5,890 nucleotides of DNA, from positions 1 through 5,890 of the forward strand of contig DAOVYZ010000242.1 in NCBI GenBank assembly GCA_030635365.1, read 5' to 3'. The position numbers and the translations under genes are program-made. Below are positions 1 through 4,713 of this stretch, piece by piece. The stretch's first letter is position 1. Each line of letters starts with the position of its first letter. The stretch comes from Bacteroidales bacterium. Its GTDB lineage: Bacteria > Bacteroidota > Bacteroidia > Bacteroidales > UBA12077. Below the pieces are notes generated by a model. It saw only the letters and a list, made by a program, of their open reading frames with translations. It searched no databases and was not told where the DNA came from.

Positions 1-34
1 ATGAACAGAAAAGGCCAAGGCCATAGCACACATA

Positions 35-66
35 GAAAAGCCCTACACTACTGTGTAAGGCTTTTC
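35..66 (-). terminator. Hairpin terminator behind the 3' tRNA-Pro fragment
   Basis: Positions 35-48 pair with 53-66 (13 of 14 pairs, one C/A mismatch, loop TACT), with AAAAGCC/GGCTTTT at the base of the stem. Read on the minus strand it lies 5 bases beyond the tRNA-Pro 3' fragment at 72-87. This is the same arrangement as the intact tRNA and its terminator at 204-235. The T-run after the stem is short in either direction, so termination is inferred from the stem and its position. It could act on both strands. Confidence 0.55.
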
Positions 67-71
67 ATTTG

Positions 72-87
72 TCGGGATGAGAAGATT
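72..87 (-). pseudogene. 3'-end fragment of a tRNA-Pro gene
   Basis: These 16 bases equal the last 16 bases of the intact tRNA-Pro (244-259): discriminator base, the seven acceptor bases and the start of the T arm. With flanking bases the identity is 20 nt (68-87 against 240-259). It ends abruptly inside the T arm, and no anticodon or D arm follows, so it cannot make a tRNA. Like the intact gene it is followed on the minus strand by a GC-cored hairpin. It looks like the remains of a second tRNA-Pro unit or a partial duplication. Confidence 0.6.
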
Positions 88-203
88 ATTTCATGATCTT
101 TTTTAGGGGTGGTGTTCGAAAATCAAAAACCTTTTATTCACTACGTTCACTAAGAGATTTTTCTTTTTATACAATTTTGACCAAGCTCAATTGCATAAAA
201 AGA
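88..203. other. Gene-free spacer with a weak imperfect hairpin
   Basis: No coding sequence is supported here. The one structure is an imperfect stem, 125-136 against 151-162 (one mismatch and one G.T pair, 14-nt loop). Its loop region overlaps a direct repeat, TTCACTA at 137-143 and 146-152. On the plus strand a T-rich run follows, so it may be a degraded terminator. An open reading frame that starts at 93 runs straight through the tRNA gene and is not credible. Confidence 0.35.
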
Positions 204-235
204 AAAACCTCTTCTGCTATCACAGAAAAGGTTTT
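204..235 (-). terminator. Intrinsic terminator of tRNA-Pro
   Basis: Positions 204-216 pair with 223-235 (12 of 13 pairs, one C/A mismatch) around a six-base loop. On the minus strand the descending arm runs into TTTTTCTTTTT. This is a canonical hairpin-plus-U-tract that begins 8 bases past the tRNA 3' end. Confidence 0.8.
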
Positions 236-243
236 CAATTTTG

Positions 244-318
244 TCGGGATGAGAAGATTCGAACTTCCGGCCCCTGGTCCCCCAGACCAGTACTCTAACC
301 TGGCTGAGCTACATCCCG
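244..318 (-). tRNA. tRNA-Pro, anticodon GGG
   Basis: The minus strand folds as a complete 75-nt tRNA. The acceptor stem is CGGGATG (318-312) with CATCCCG (251-245), and the discriminator A is at 244. The D arm contains TAGCTCAGCC. The anticodon stem is CTGGT/ACCAG (290-286 and 278-274) around loop CTGGGGG (285-279), giving anticodon GGG at 283-281, which reads proline CCC/CCU codons. The T arm contains GTTCGAATC. No CCA is encoded, because CAA follows the discriminator, so CCA must be added after transcription. A strong terminator follows immediately. Broken copies of its 5' and 3' ends flank it at 342-380 and 72-87. I found no clear promoter box upstream on the minus strand. Confidence 0.95.
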
Positions 319-341
319 ATCAATATTATCAATTTTTAAAT

Positions 342-379
342 CTGGCTGAGCCTGCCTGCCTTCGGCAGGCTACATCCCG
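342..379 (-). pseudogene. 5'-end fragment of tRNA-Pro interrupted by a palindrome
   Basis: On the minus strand this reads CGGGATGTAGC, then 19 extra bases, then TCAGCCAG. That is the first 19 bases of the intact tRNA-Pro (318-300) with an insertion after base 11. The homology then fades (an ATTTA run replaces GGTTAGAG). The bases just upstream of the acceptor are also similar to those before the intact gene (GATTAATTAATAT against GATCAATATTAT on the plus strand). This suggests a duplication that included some flank. It cannot form a tRNA. Confidence 0.6.
352..370. repeat. 19-bp palindromic insert (REP-like unit)
   Basis: CTGCCTGCCTTCGGCAGGC is present here and absent from the matching place in the intact tRNA-Pro, where GAGC joins TACATC directly. 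Its core is a 7-bp stem, GCCTGCC (354-360) with GGCAGGC (364-370), and loop TTC. The insertion point is ambiguous by two bases (GC), so any target duplication is at most 2 bp. Related CTGCC/GGCAG palindromes occur at 1996-2013 and 2058-2076. Confidence 0.6.
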
Positions 380-380
380 A

Positions 381-571
381 TTAATTAATATAAGTTGTTG
401 CCTGGCTTATACTTTTATGCATTTTTGTTATAATATTTGTCCAAACACATGTTTAACATACATCAGAAACGGTTTGTAAAAATACTTATCAAATCTTAAT
501 TAGCAAATTATTTAGAATTAATTTTATGGTATATTTAATTGTATTAGTAAAAAACAATATTTTAATATTTA
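381..571. other. AT-rich intergenic region upstream of trxB
   Basis: About 190 bases with no supportable gene on either strand. The region should contain the minus-strand promoter of tRNA-Pro, but I see no convincing TAnnTTTG box for it. Nothing resembling a riboswitch or attachment site is evident. Confidence 0.4.
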
Positions 572-579
572 TATATTTG
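572..579 (+). promoter_or_regulatory. Bacteroidota -7 promoter box for trxB
   Basis: TATATTTG matches the Bacteroidota -7 consensus TAnnTTTG exactly and lies 35 bases before the trxB ATG. That predicts a 5' leader of about 30 nt. No TTTG/TTG -33 element lies at the usual 19-21 base spacing, which lowers confidence. Confidence 0.45.
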
Positions 580-614
580 CCGGAGTAAATTTATTAATAA
601 GTAAAGATTAAAAA

Positions 615-1604
615 ATGGCACTATTCAAATCATTAGACAACCTTGAAGATGATAATAAACAGAAGAATATTGATTCTGAAGTAGAAAAAGTAAAATGTTT
701 AATAATTGGTTCCGGGCCTGCTGGTTATACTGCGGCTATATATGCAGCCAGGGCAAATTTAAGTCCTGTTTTATATGAAGGCTTAGAACCCGGTGGGCAG
801 TTAACAACAACTAATGAGGTGGAAAATTTTCCCGGTTATCCTGAAGGAGTTACAGGCCCTGTTATGATGGAGGATTTGAAAAAACAAGCTCAACGATTTG
901 GAACTGATGTACGTTTTGGTATAGCAACAGCTGCTGATCTTTCGCAAAGGCCATTTAAGATCACAGTTGATGAGAAAAAGATTATAGAAGCTGAATCTGT
1001 TATTATTGCTACAGGTGCAACAGCCAAATATTTAGGGCTTGAGTCTGAGACAAAATTCAAAGGGCAGGGAGTATCAGCTTGTGCAACATGTGATGGATTT
1101 TTCTATAAAGGCAAAGATGTAGCTGTAGTGGGTGGTGGAGATACTGCCGCTGAAGAAGCAACTTATTTGGCAGGAATTTGCAATAAAGTGTATCTCATAA
1201 TACGAAAAAATTATATGCGTGCATCTAAAGTTATGAATGAAAGAGTTATGAATACAAAGAATATTGAAGTATTATTTGAGCATACAACAAAGGAAATAGT
1301 GGGAGATATGAGTGGAGTGACAGGAGTTATATTGAATAATAAGAAAGGAGAAGAAGTAAAAATTGATATACATGGTTTTTTTGTAGCAATAGGGCATAAG
1401 CCTAATTCGGAAATTTTTGCTGATTATTTAGATACTGATGAGGTTGGTTACATTATGACTGAGCCCGGTAGTTCAAAAACAAAAGCAGGAGGAGTATTTG
1501 CATGCGGAGATGTTATGGACTCACATTACAGGCAAGCAGTAACAGCTGCCGGTTCCGGATGTAAGGCAGCAATCGATGCCGAAAAGTTTTTAGGATCGTT
1601 ATAA
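615..1604 (+). CDS. trxB: Thioredoxin-disulfide reductase
   Basis: A 329-residue FAD/NADPH flavoenzyme that passes electrons from NADPH to thioredoxin in the cytoplasm. The FAD-binding GSGPAG is at residues 32-37. EPGGQL is at 58-63. The redox-active CATC (C156, C159) is followed by Asp160. The NADPH-domain glycine motif GGGDTA is at 173-178, and the C-terminal FAD motif FACGDV is at 295-300. Domain order FAD - NADPH/CATC - FAD is that of low-molecular-weight bacterial TrxB (E. coli: 321 residues). The N-terminus is about 19 residues longer than in E. coli and is charged, with no signal peptide. The HRRxxxR phosphate-binding motif of E. coli appears as IRKNYMR (196-202). I chose ATG 615 because it is the first start in frame and sits about 30 nt after the predicted transcription start. 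The upstream sequence is A-rich without a Shine-Dalgarno. It appears monocistronic, closed by a hairpin terminator 26 bases downstream. Confidence 0.95.
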   Translation: MALFKSLDNLEDDNKQKNIDSEVEKVKCLIIGSGPAGYTAAIYAARANLSPVLYEGLEPGGQLTTTNEVENFPGYPEGVTGPVMMEDLKKQAQRFGTDVRFGIATAADLSQRPFKITVDEKKIIEAESVIIATGATAKYLGLESETKFKGQGVSACATCDGFFYKGKDVAVVGGGDTAAEEATYLAGICNKVYLIIRKNYMRASKVMNERVMNTKNIEVLFEHTTKEIVGDMSGVTGVILNNKKGEEVKIDIHGFFVAIGHKPNSEIFADYLDTDEVGYIMTEPGSSKTKAGGVFACGDVMDSHYRQAVTAAGSGCKAAIDAEKFLGSL

Positions 1605-1630
1605 ATTGAAAAGTAAATTCAAAATAGAAC

Positions 1631-1659
1631 AAAACCCGGCCAATGTGTGGCCGGGTTTT
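1631..1659 (+). terminator. Strong terminator of trxB
   Basis: A perfect 12-bp stem, AAAACCCGGCCA (1631-1642) with TGGCCGGGTTTT (1648-1659), has a 5-base loop ATGTG. The T-run is in the stem and is followed by ATTATAATTT. The A-run at the 5' side means it could also stop minus-strand transcription. Confidence 0.9.
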
Positions 1660-1921
1660 ATTATAATTTAAAAAACCACCGTCTTTGACTGTGGTCATGT
1701 ATGTTTGGCTTTGCCGTTTATTTGTGTGTTTTGAATTTTGAATATCCAATATTGAATGTAGAGGTTAAACAAGCACTTGGAAATTAATTTTGCAAAAATA
1801 TTGTTTTTTGTACCGGGTACTATTACTTGTTTTTGATGATAATACAATACTTCATTATTCTATGTTCAATATTTGTTATTCGTTATTTCTATTACGCTTT
1901 TAGCGTGTTCTGTTTTTGAAG
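1660..1921. other. Gene-free repeat-bearing intergenic DNA
   Basis: No coding sequence is supported. Visible structures are a hairpin at 1675-1695 (8 of 9 pairs, loop TTT), an 11-base palindrome GTACCGGGTAC at 1810-1820, and a small hairpin ACGCT-TTT-AGCGT at 1894-1906 followed by a T-rich stretch. A longer imperfect inverted repeat (1740-1761 with 1860-1881) is listed separately. The short frames here are full of low-complexity AT sequence and match no family I know. Confidence 0.4.
1740..1881. repeat. Imperfect inverted repeat, 22-bp arms
   Basis: Positions 1740-1761 match the reverse complement of 1860-1881 at 18 of 22 bases, with shared core AATATTGAA. The arms enclose 98 bases of AT-rich DNA. 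AT bias makes chance similarity possible, so this could be a decayed small element or nothing. Confidence 0.3.
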
Positions 1922-1995
1922 CGAGGTTGTCCAAAAAGTTAAAAAAAATAAAGAATTGTAGCTTTTTCTACTTTGCGAAACTTTGGGTCTTCTCT

Positions 1996-2013
1996 ACCTG
2001 TCGGCAGACAGGT
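1996..2013. repeat. REP-like palindrome, left arm of element
   Basis: ACCTGTC-GGCA-GACAGGT forms a perfect 7-bp stem with loop GGCA. It shares the CTG..GGCAG core with the palindromes at 352-370 and 2058-2076. Confidence 0.55.
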
Positions 2014-2057
2014 TTGTGAAACTCTGTGTAACAACATTTTGTCATTATACCACAAAT

Positions 2058-2076
2058 CTGCCTGACGGCAGTCAGG
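2058..2076. repeat. REP-like palindrome, right arm of element
   Basis: CCTGAC-GGCA-GTCAGG (2061-2076) forms a 6-bp stem with loop GGCA. An alternative pairing CTGCC/GGCAG (2058-2062 with 2067-2071) is also possible. Read on the minus strand it is flanked by CTACC and TTTGTG, as the left-arm copy is on the plus strand. Confidence 0.55.
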
Positions 2077-2151
2077 GTAGCGCAAAGGAAACGCAAAAGC
2101 ACACAAAGACTTTTTGGACAGCCTCGTCATTCACTTTATATACTTATAAGA

Positions 2152-3393
2152 CTATACAGGAGCAATTTTTTCTGCCTGATATTCGCCGTTAATTAACTTT
2201 TGATACACAGCTTTAAATGCATTAATTGTGTACTCAACATCTTCTAATGTGTGCATTGCAGTGGGTATTAACCTTAATAATAACTGCCCTTTAGGAATTA
2301 CGGGATATGCTACTATTGAACAAAAAAGATTATAATTTTCTCTCAGGTCCATGGTAATATTAGTACCTTCAGGTATACTCCCTGATAAATAAACCGGGGT
2401 AACAGGTGATTCTGTTACGCCTAAATTAAAGCCGGCTTCTTTAAGGCCTTTTTGTAAGGCATTTACAATTACCCAAAGTTGTTTCTTTAATCCTTTTTCT
2501 GATTTAAGCAATTCTAACCTTTTTAACGAGCCTACAACAATTGGCATAGGTAAAGATTTTGCAAATGTTTGGGACCTTAAATTATACCTTAAATAATTAA
2601 CAACTTCTTCGGTTGAAGCAACAAAAGCTCCAATGCCAGCCATTGCCTTTGCAAATGTTCCAAAATATAAATCAATTTCATTTTGTACTCCTAAATGCTC
2701 TCCACTTCCAGCTCCGGTTTCACCCATTGTTCCAAAACCATGGGCATCATCTACCAGCAGCCTGAAATCATATTTCTTTTTTAACGCAATCATTTCCTTT
2801 AGCTTGCCTAAATCACCGGTCATACCGAATACACCTTCTGTAATAACCAGAATTCCTCCATTTTGTTGCTTTGCAAGTTTTGTTGCTCTTTGAAGTTGCT
2901 TTTCGAAGTTTTCCATGTCATTATGTGGATAAACATATCGTTTACCCATGTGCAGCCTTACACCATCTAAAATACATGCATGAGACTCAGAGTCATAAAC
3001 AATAACATCATTTCTGGTTACTAGTGCATCAATTATAGAAACCATTCCCTGATAGCCGTAATTAAGAAGAAATGCATCTTCTTTACTGACGAATTCAGCT
3101 AGTTTGCTCTCAAGTTCTTCATGCTTACTGGTTTGCCCTGACATTATTCTTGCACCCATAGGATAAGCCAAGCCCCATTCTTTTGCAGCTTCAGCATCTA
3201 TTTTTCTAATTTCGGGATGGTTTGCCAAACCAATATAATTATTTAAGCTCCATGTTAGTACTTCTTTACCTCTAAACTTCATTTTTGGATGAATATCGCC
3301 CTCTAATTTAGGAAACGTAAAATATCCATGTGCTTCTTTCATGTATTGGCCCAATGGACCCATATTTTCTTTTATTTTGCTAAAAATATCCAC
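2152..3393 (-). CDS. PLP-dependent alpha-oxoamine synthase family acyltransferase
   Basis: A 413-residue fold-type I enzyme of the family that condenses an amino acid with an acyl thioester and releases CO2 or forms a ketone: AONS (BioF), KBL, 5-aminolevulinate synthase and serine palmitoyltransferase. Visible motifs are NNYIGLANHP (51-60), GYQGMVS (113-119), SHAC with the PLP-stacking His138, EGVFGMTGD (186-194), DDAHGFG (215-221: D215 contacts the pyridine nitrogen, H218) and the Schiff-base lysine K249 in GTFAKAMAG. The start is GTG at 3393. It keeps the MDIFSKIKENMGPLGQY N-terminus that I recall in Bacteroidota relatives; ATG at residue 11 is the alternative. It stands alone, with no bio or tdh neighbour, and a good promoter lies upstream. 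Substrate cannot be read from sequence: serine (sphingolipids), cysteate (sulfonolipids) and glycine (KBL) remain possible. The family call is firm, the reaction open. Confidence 0.88.
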   Translation of the reverse strand: MDIFSKIKENMGPLGQYMKEAHGYFTFPKLEGDIHPKMKFRGKEVLTWSLNNYIGLANHPEIRKIDAEAAKEWGLAYPMGARIMSGQTSKHEELESKLAEFVSKEDAFLLNYGYQGMVSIIDALVTRNDVIVYDSESHACILDGVRLHMGKRYVYPHNDMENFEKQLQRATKLAKQQNGGILVITEGVFGMTGDLGKLKEMIALKKKYDFRLLVDDAHGFGTMGETGAGSGEHLGVQNEIDLYFGTFAKAMAGIGAFVASTEEVVNYLRYNLRSQTFAKSLPMPIVVGSLKRLELLKSEKGLKKQLWVIVNALQKGLKEAGFNLGVTESPVTPVYLSGSIPEGTNITMDLRENYNLFCSIVAYPVIPKGQLLLRLIPTAMHTLEDVEYTINAFKAVYQKLINGEYQAEKIAPV

Positions 3394-3434
3394 GATATAA
3401 TAAGATTTTAAGATTGGTTATATTTTTATAGCCA

Positions 3435-3465
3435 CAAAAGTACATTTTTTTAAAAAAATTGCAAA
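3435..3465 (-). promoter_or_regulatory. Bacteroidota promoter for the oxoamine synthase gene
   Basis: On the minus strand TTTG (3465-3462), 19 bases and TACTTTTG (3442-3435) fit the TTTG-N19-21-TAnnTTTG consensus of the Bacteroidota primary sigma factor. The spacer contains a 16-bp palindrome of seven T and seven A (3444-3459). Transcription would begin near 3430, giving a leader of about 35-40 nt before GTG 3393. Confidence 0.7.
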
Positions 3466-3534
3466 TGCATGAAAATAAATTAAATAATTTAAGCGTTTAA
3501 TCTAATTATATTTTACCATTTTAAACTAAAATTG

Positions 3535-3542
3535 TACATTTG
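3535..3542 (+). promoter_or_regulatory. Bacteroidota -7 box for the bamD operon
   Basis: TACATTTG matches TAnnTTTG exactly. It ends only 4 bases before ATG 3547 and 16 before ATG 3559, so transcription should start near 3546-3549. That makes an upstream TTG start (3532) untenable and implies a very short leader or none. No clear TTTG -33 box is present at the expected distance. Confidence 0.55.
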
Positions 3543-3558
3543 CAAAATGTTTGAAAAA

Positions 3559-4341
3559 ATGAAAAGAATTACAGTATTTATAATACTTATAATCATTGTA
3601 GGCTCTTGTAAATATGAAAAGTTATTAAAGAGCCGTGATTATAAATTAAAATATCAAAAGGCGCTTGAGTATTATGCTGAGGAAGATTATATGAGAGCTG
3701 AAGGTTTATTTGAACAATTAAAGTCAGTATTAAAGGGGACAAGGCAGGCTGATACAATTTTCTTTTATACGGCTTACGCTGGTTATTACCAACAAAATTA
3801 TTTGCTTGCTGCTCATTATTTCAACGAGTTTAGAAGAACATATGGAAATAGCCCATTTGCTGAAGAGGCAGAATATATGAATGCATATTGTACATACTTG
3901 CAATCTCCTCGCCCAAGCCTTGATCAATCATTTTCTTATCAGGCAATATCATTATTTGGATTGTATATGTCAAGACACCCTAATAGTAATAGAGAAAGTG
4001 AATGTATAAGATTAATAGAGGAATTAAAAAACAAATTAGTTGAAAAATCATACCAGAGTGCAAGATTGTATTATAACTTAGGTGATTTTAAAGCGGCTAT
4101 TATTGCTTTAAATAATAGTTTAGATGACTTTCCGGAAACAAAATACAGGAAAGAAATGATGTTTTTAGTATTAAAAGCAAAATATTTATTCGCTGAAAAA
4201 AGTATTGCAGAAAAGCAAACCGAAAGATATCAATCAACCGTTGATGAATACTACTCATTTATTGGCGAGTTCCCGGAGAGTAAGTTTCAAAAAGAAGCAA
4301 CAGATATGTTTGATGACTCACAAGGTAAATTGAAGAATTAA
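3559..4341 (+). CDS. bamD: Outer membrane protein assembly factor BamD (lipoprotein)
   Basis: A 260-residue lipoprotein that, in the BAM complex, helps BamA insert beta-barrel proteins into the outer membrane from the periplasmic face. The N-terminus MKR, a hydrophobic run (4-14) and VGSC make a type II signal peptide with lipidated Cys17. The rest is helical tetratricopeptide-like sequence: KALEYYAEEDYMRAEGLFEQ (34-53), then AYAGYYQQNYLLAAHYFNEF (72-91), followed by YYNLGDFKAAIIALNNSL (171-188) and the FPES repeat end near 238-241. Length and repeat layout fit BamD (E. coli 245 residues). I prefer ATG 3559 because it gives the best signal peptide and lies downstream of the -7 box. ATG 3547 (four residues longer) is possible. 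It is first in an operon with the omega-like gene 22 bases downstream and then coaBC. Confidence 0.88.
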   Translation: MKRITVFIILIIIVGSCKYEKLLKSRDYKLKYQKALEYYAEEDYMRAEGLFEQLKSVLKGTRQADTIFFYTAYAGYYQQNYLLAAHYFNEFRRTYGNSPFAEEAEYMNAYCTYLQSPRPSLDQSFSYQAISLFGLYMSRHPNSNRESECIRLIEELKNKLVEKSYQSARLYYNLGDFKAAIIALNNSLDDFPETKYRKEMMFLVLKAKYLFAEKSIAEKQTERYQSTVDEYYSFIGEFPESKFQKEATDMFDDSQGKLKN

Positions 4342-4363
4342 ATTTAAATAAAATCATATTAGG

Positions 4364-4687
4364 ATGGATTATAAAAAGACAAAAGCTCCTGCCACAACTA
4401 TTACACGTAACCTTAATGAAATTGATAAGGTTACAGGTAATATTTATGAGACTGTTGCCATAGTTTCCAGGAGAGCAAACCAGATAAGTGGAGAGCTTAA
4501 GGAAGAGTTGAATAGGAAGCTGGAAGAATTTGCATCTTATACTGATAATCTGGAAGAGGTTTTTGAAAACAGAGAGCAAATTGAAATTTCAAAATTTTAT
4601 GAAAGATTACCAAAGCCAACTTTAATAGCCATGCAGGAATTTATGGATGATCAGATTTATTTTAGAAAGCCTGAAATTGAGGAATAG
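4364..4687 (+). CDS. rpoZ: DNA-directed RNA polymerase omega-like subunit
   Basis: A 107-residue protein of the Bacteroidota omega (RpoZ/Rpb6) type. Omega binds the beta' subunit and assists RNA polymerase assembly and stability. The recognisable core is GNIYETVAIVSRRANQIS (25-42), the counterpart of the omega segment that ends in RRARQL. It is followed by an acidic helical stretch (EELNRKLEEF, 47-56; NLEEVFENREQIEISKFYER, 62-81) and a PKPTLIAMQEF tail typical of the Bacteroidota version. Context supports the call: omega and coaBC are neighbours in many bacteria, and bamD-omega-coaBC is usual in this phylum. It starts 22 bases after bamD and ends 26 before coaBC, with no promoter or terminator between, so it is presumably co-transcribed. 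Divergence from proteobacterial omega is large, so the family call rests on the core and the gene order. Confidence 0.82.
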   Translation: MDYKKTKAPATTITRNLNEIDKVTGNIYETVAIVSRRANQISGELKEELNRKLEEFASYTDNLEEVFENREQIEISKFYERLPKPTLIAMQEFMDDQIYFRKPEIEE

Positions 4688-4713
4688 AAAGAGTTTGTTT
4701 AATCAGTTAGCTT

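Larger units (their letters stand above)
1922..2126. mobile_element. MITE-like inverted-repeat element, about 205 bp
   Basis: The ends are 18-bp inverted repeats: CGAGGTTGTCCAAAAAGT at 1922-1939 and ACTTTTTGGACAGCCTCG at 2109-2126 (17 of 18 match; the exception is a G.T pair). Each arm contains repeated CTTTGCG-like words in inward orientation: plus strand at 1971, 1981, 2012 and 2022, minus strand at 2108, 2099, 2087 and 2056. Each arm also carries a GGCA-loop palindrome flanked by CTACC and TTTGTG. It has no coding capacity and no transposase. I see no target-site duplication outside the ends. The GAGGCTGTCCAAAAAG-type end is reminiscent of insertion-sequence ends, which is recollection rather than a tested match. 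It lies 25 bases past the stop codon of the gene at 2152-3393, so it would probably be in that transcript's 3' end. Confidence 0.55.

Noticed and set aside
68..259. attL/attR pair of an integrated element at tRNA-Pro (20-nt direct repeat)
   Set aside because: Only about 150 bp lies between the repeats, with no integrase or cargo. Decayed tandem tRNA duplication explains it more simply.
93..479. 128-codon open frame on the plus strand
   Set aside because: It runs antisense through the whole tRNA-Pro gene, its terminator and the tRNA fragment, and its protein has no recognisable family features.
1513..1749. Minus-strand frame over the end of trxB
   Set aside because: It is antisense to the conserved trxB C-terminus and crosses the trxB terminator hairpin.
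1939..2192. Short frames on both strands over the inverted-repeat element
   Set aside because: They arise from the repeat sequence itself, overlap each other and the end of the oxoamine synthase gene, and have no family features.
2633..2893. Plus-strand frame of 86 codons
   Set aside because: It is antisense inside the oxoamine synthase gene, over its catalytic motifs.
3532..3558. Upstream TTG start for bamD
   Set aside because: The TAnnTTTG promoter box lies within this extension, and the added residues (including a Cys before the signal peptide) spoil an otherwise good lipoprotein signal.
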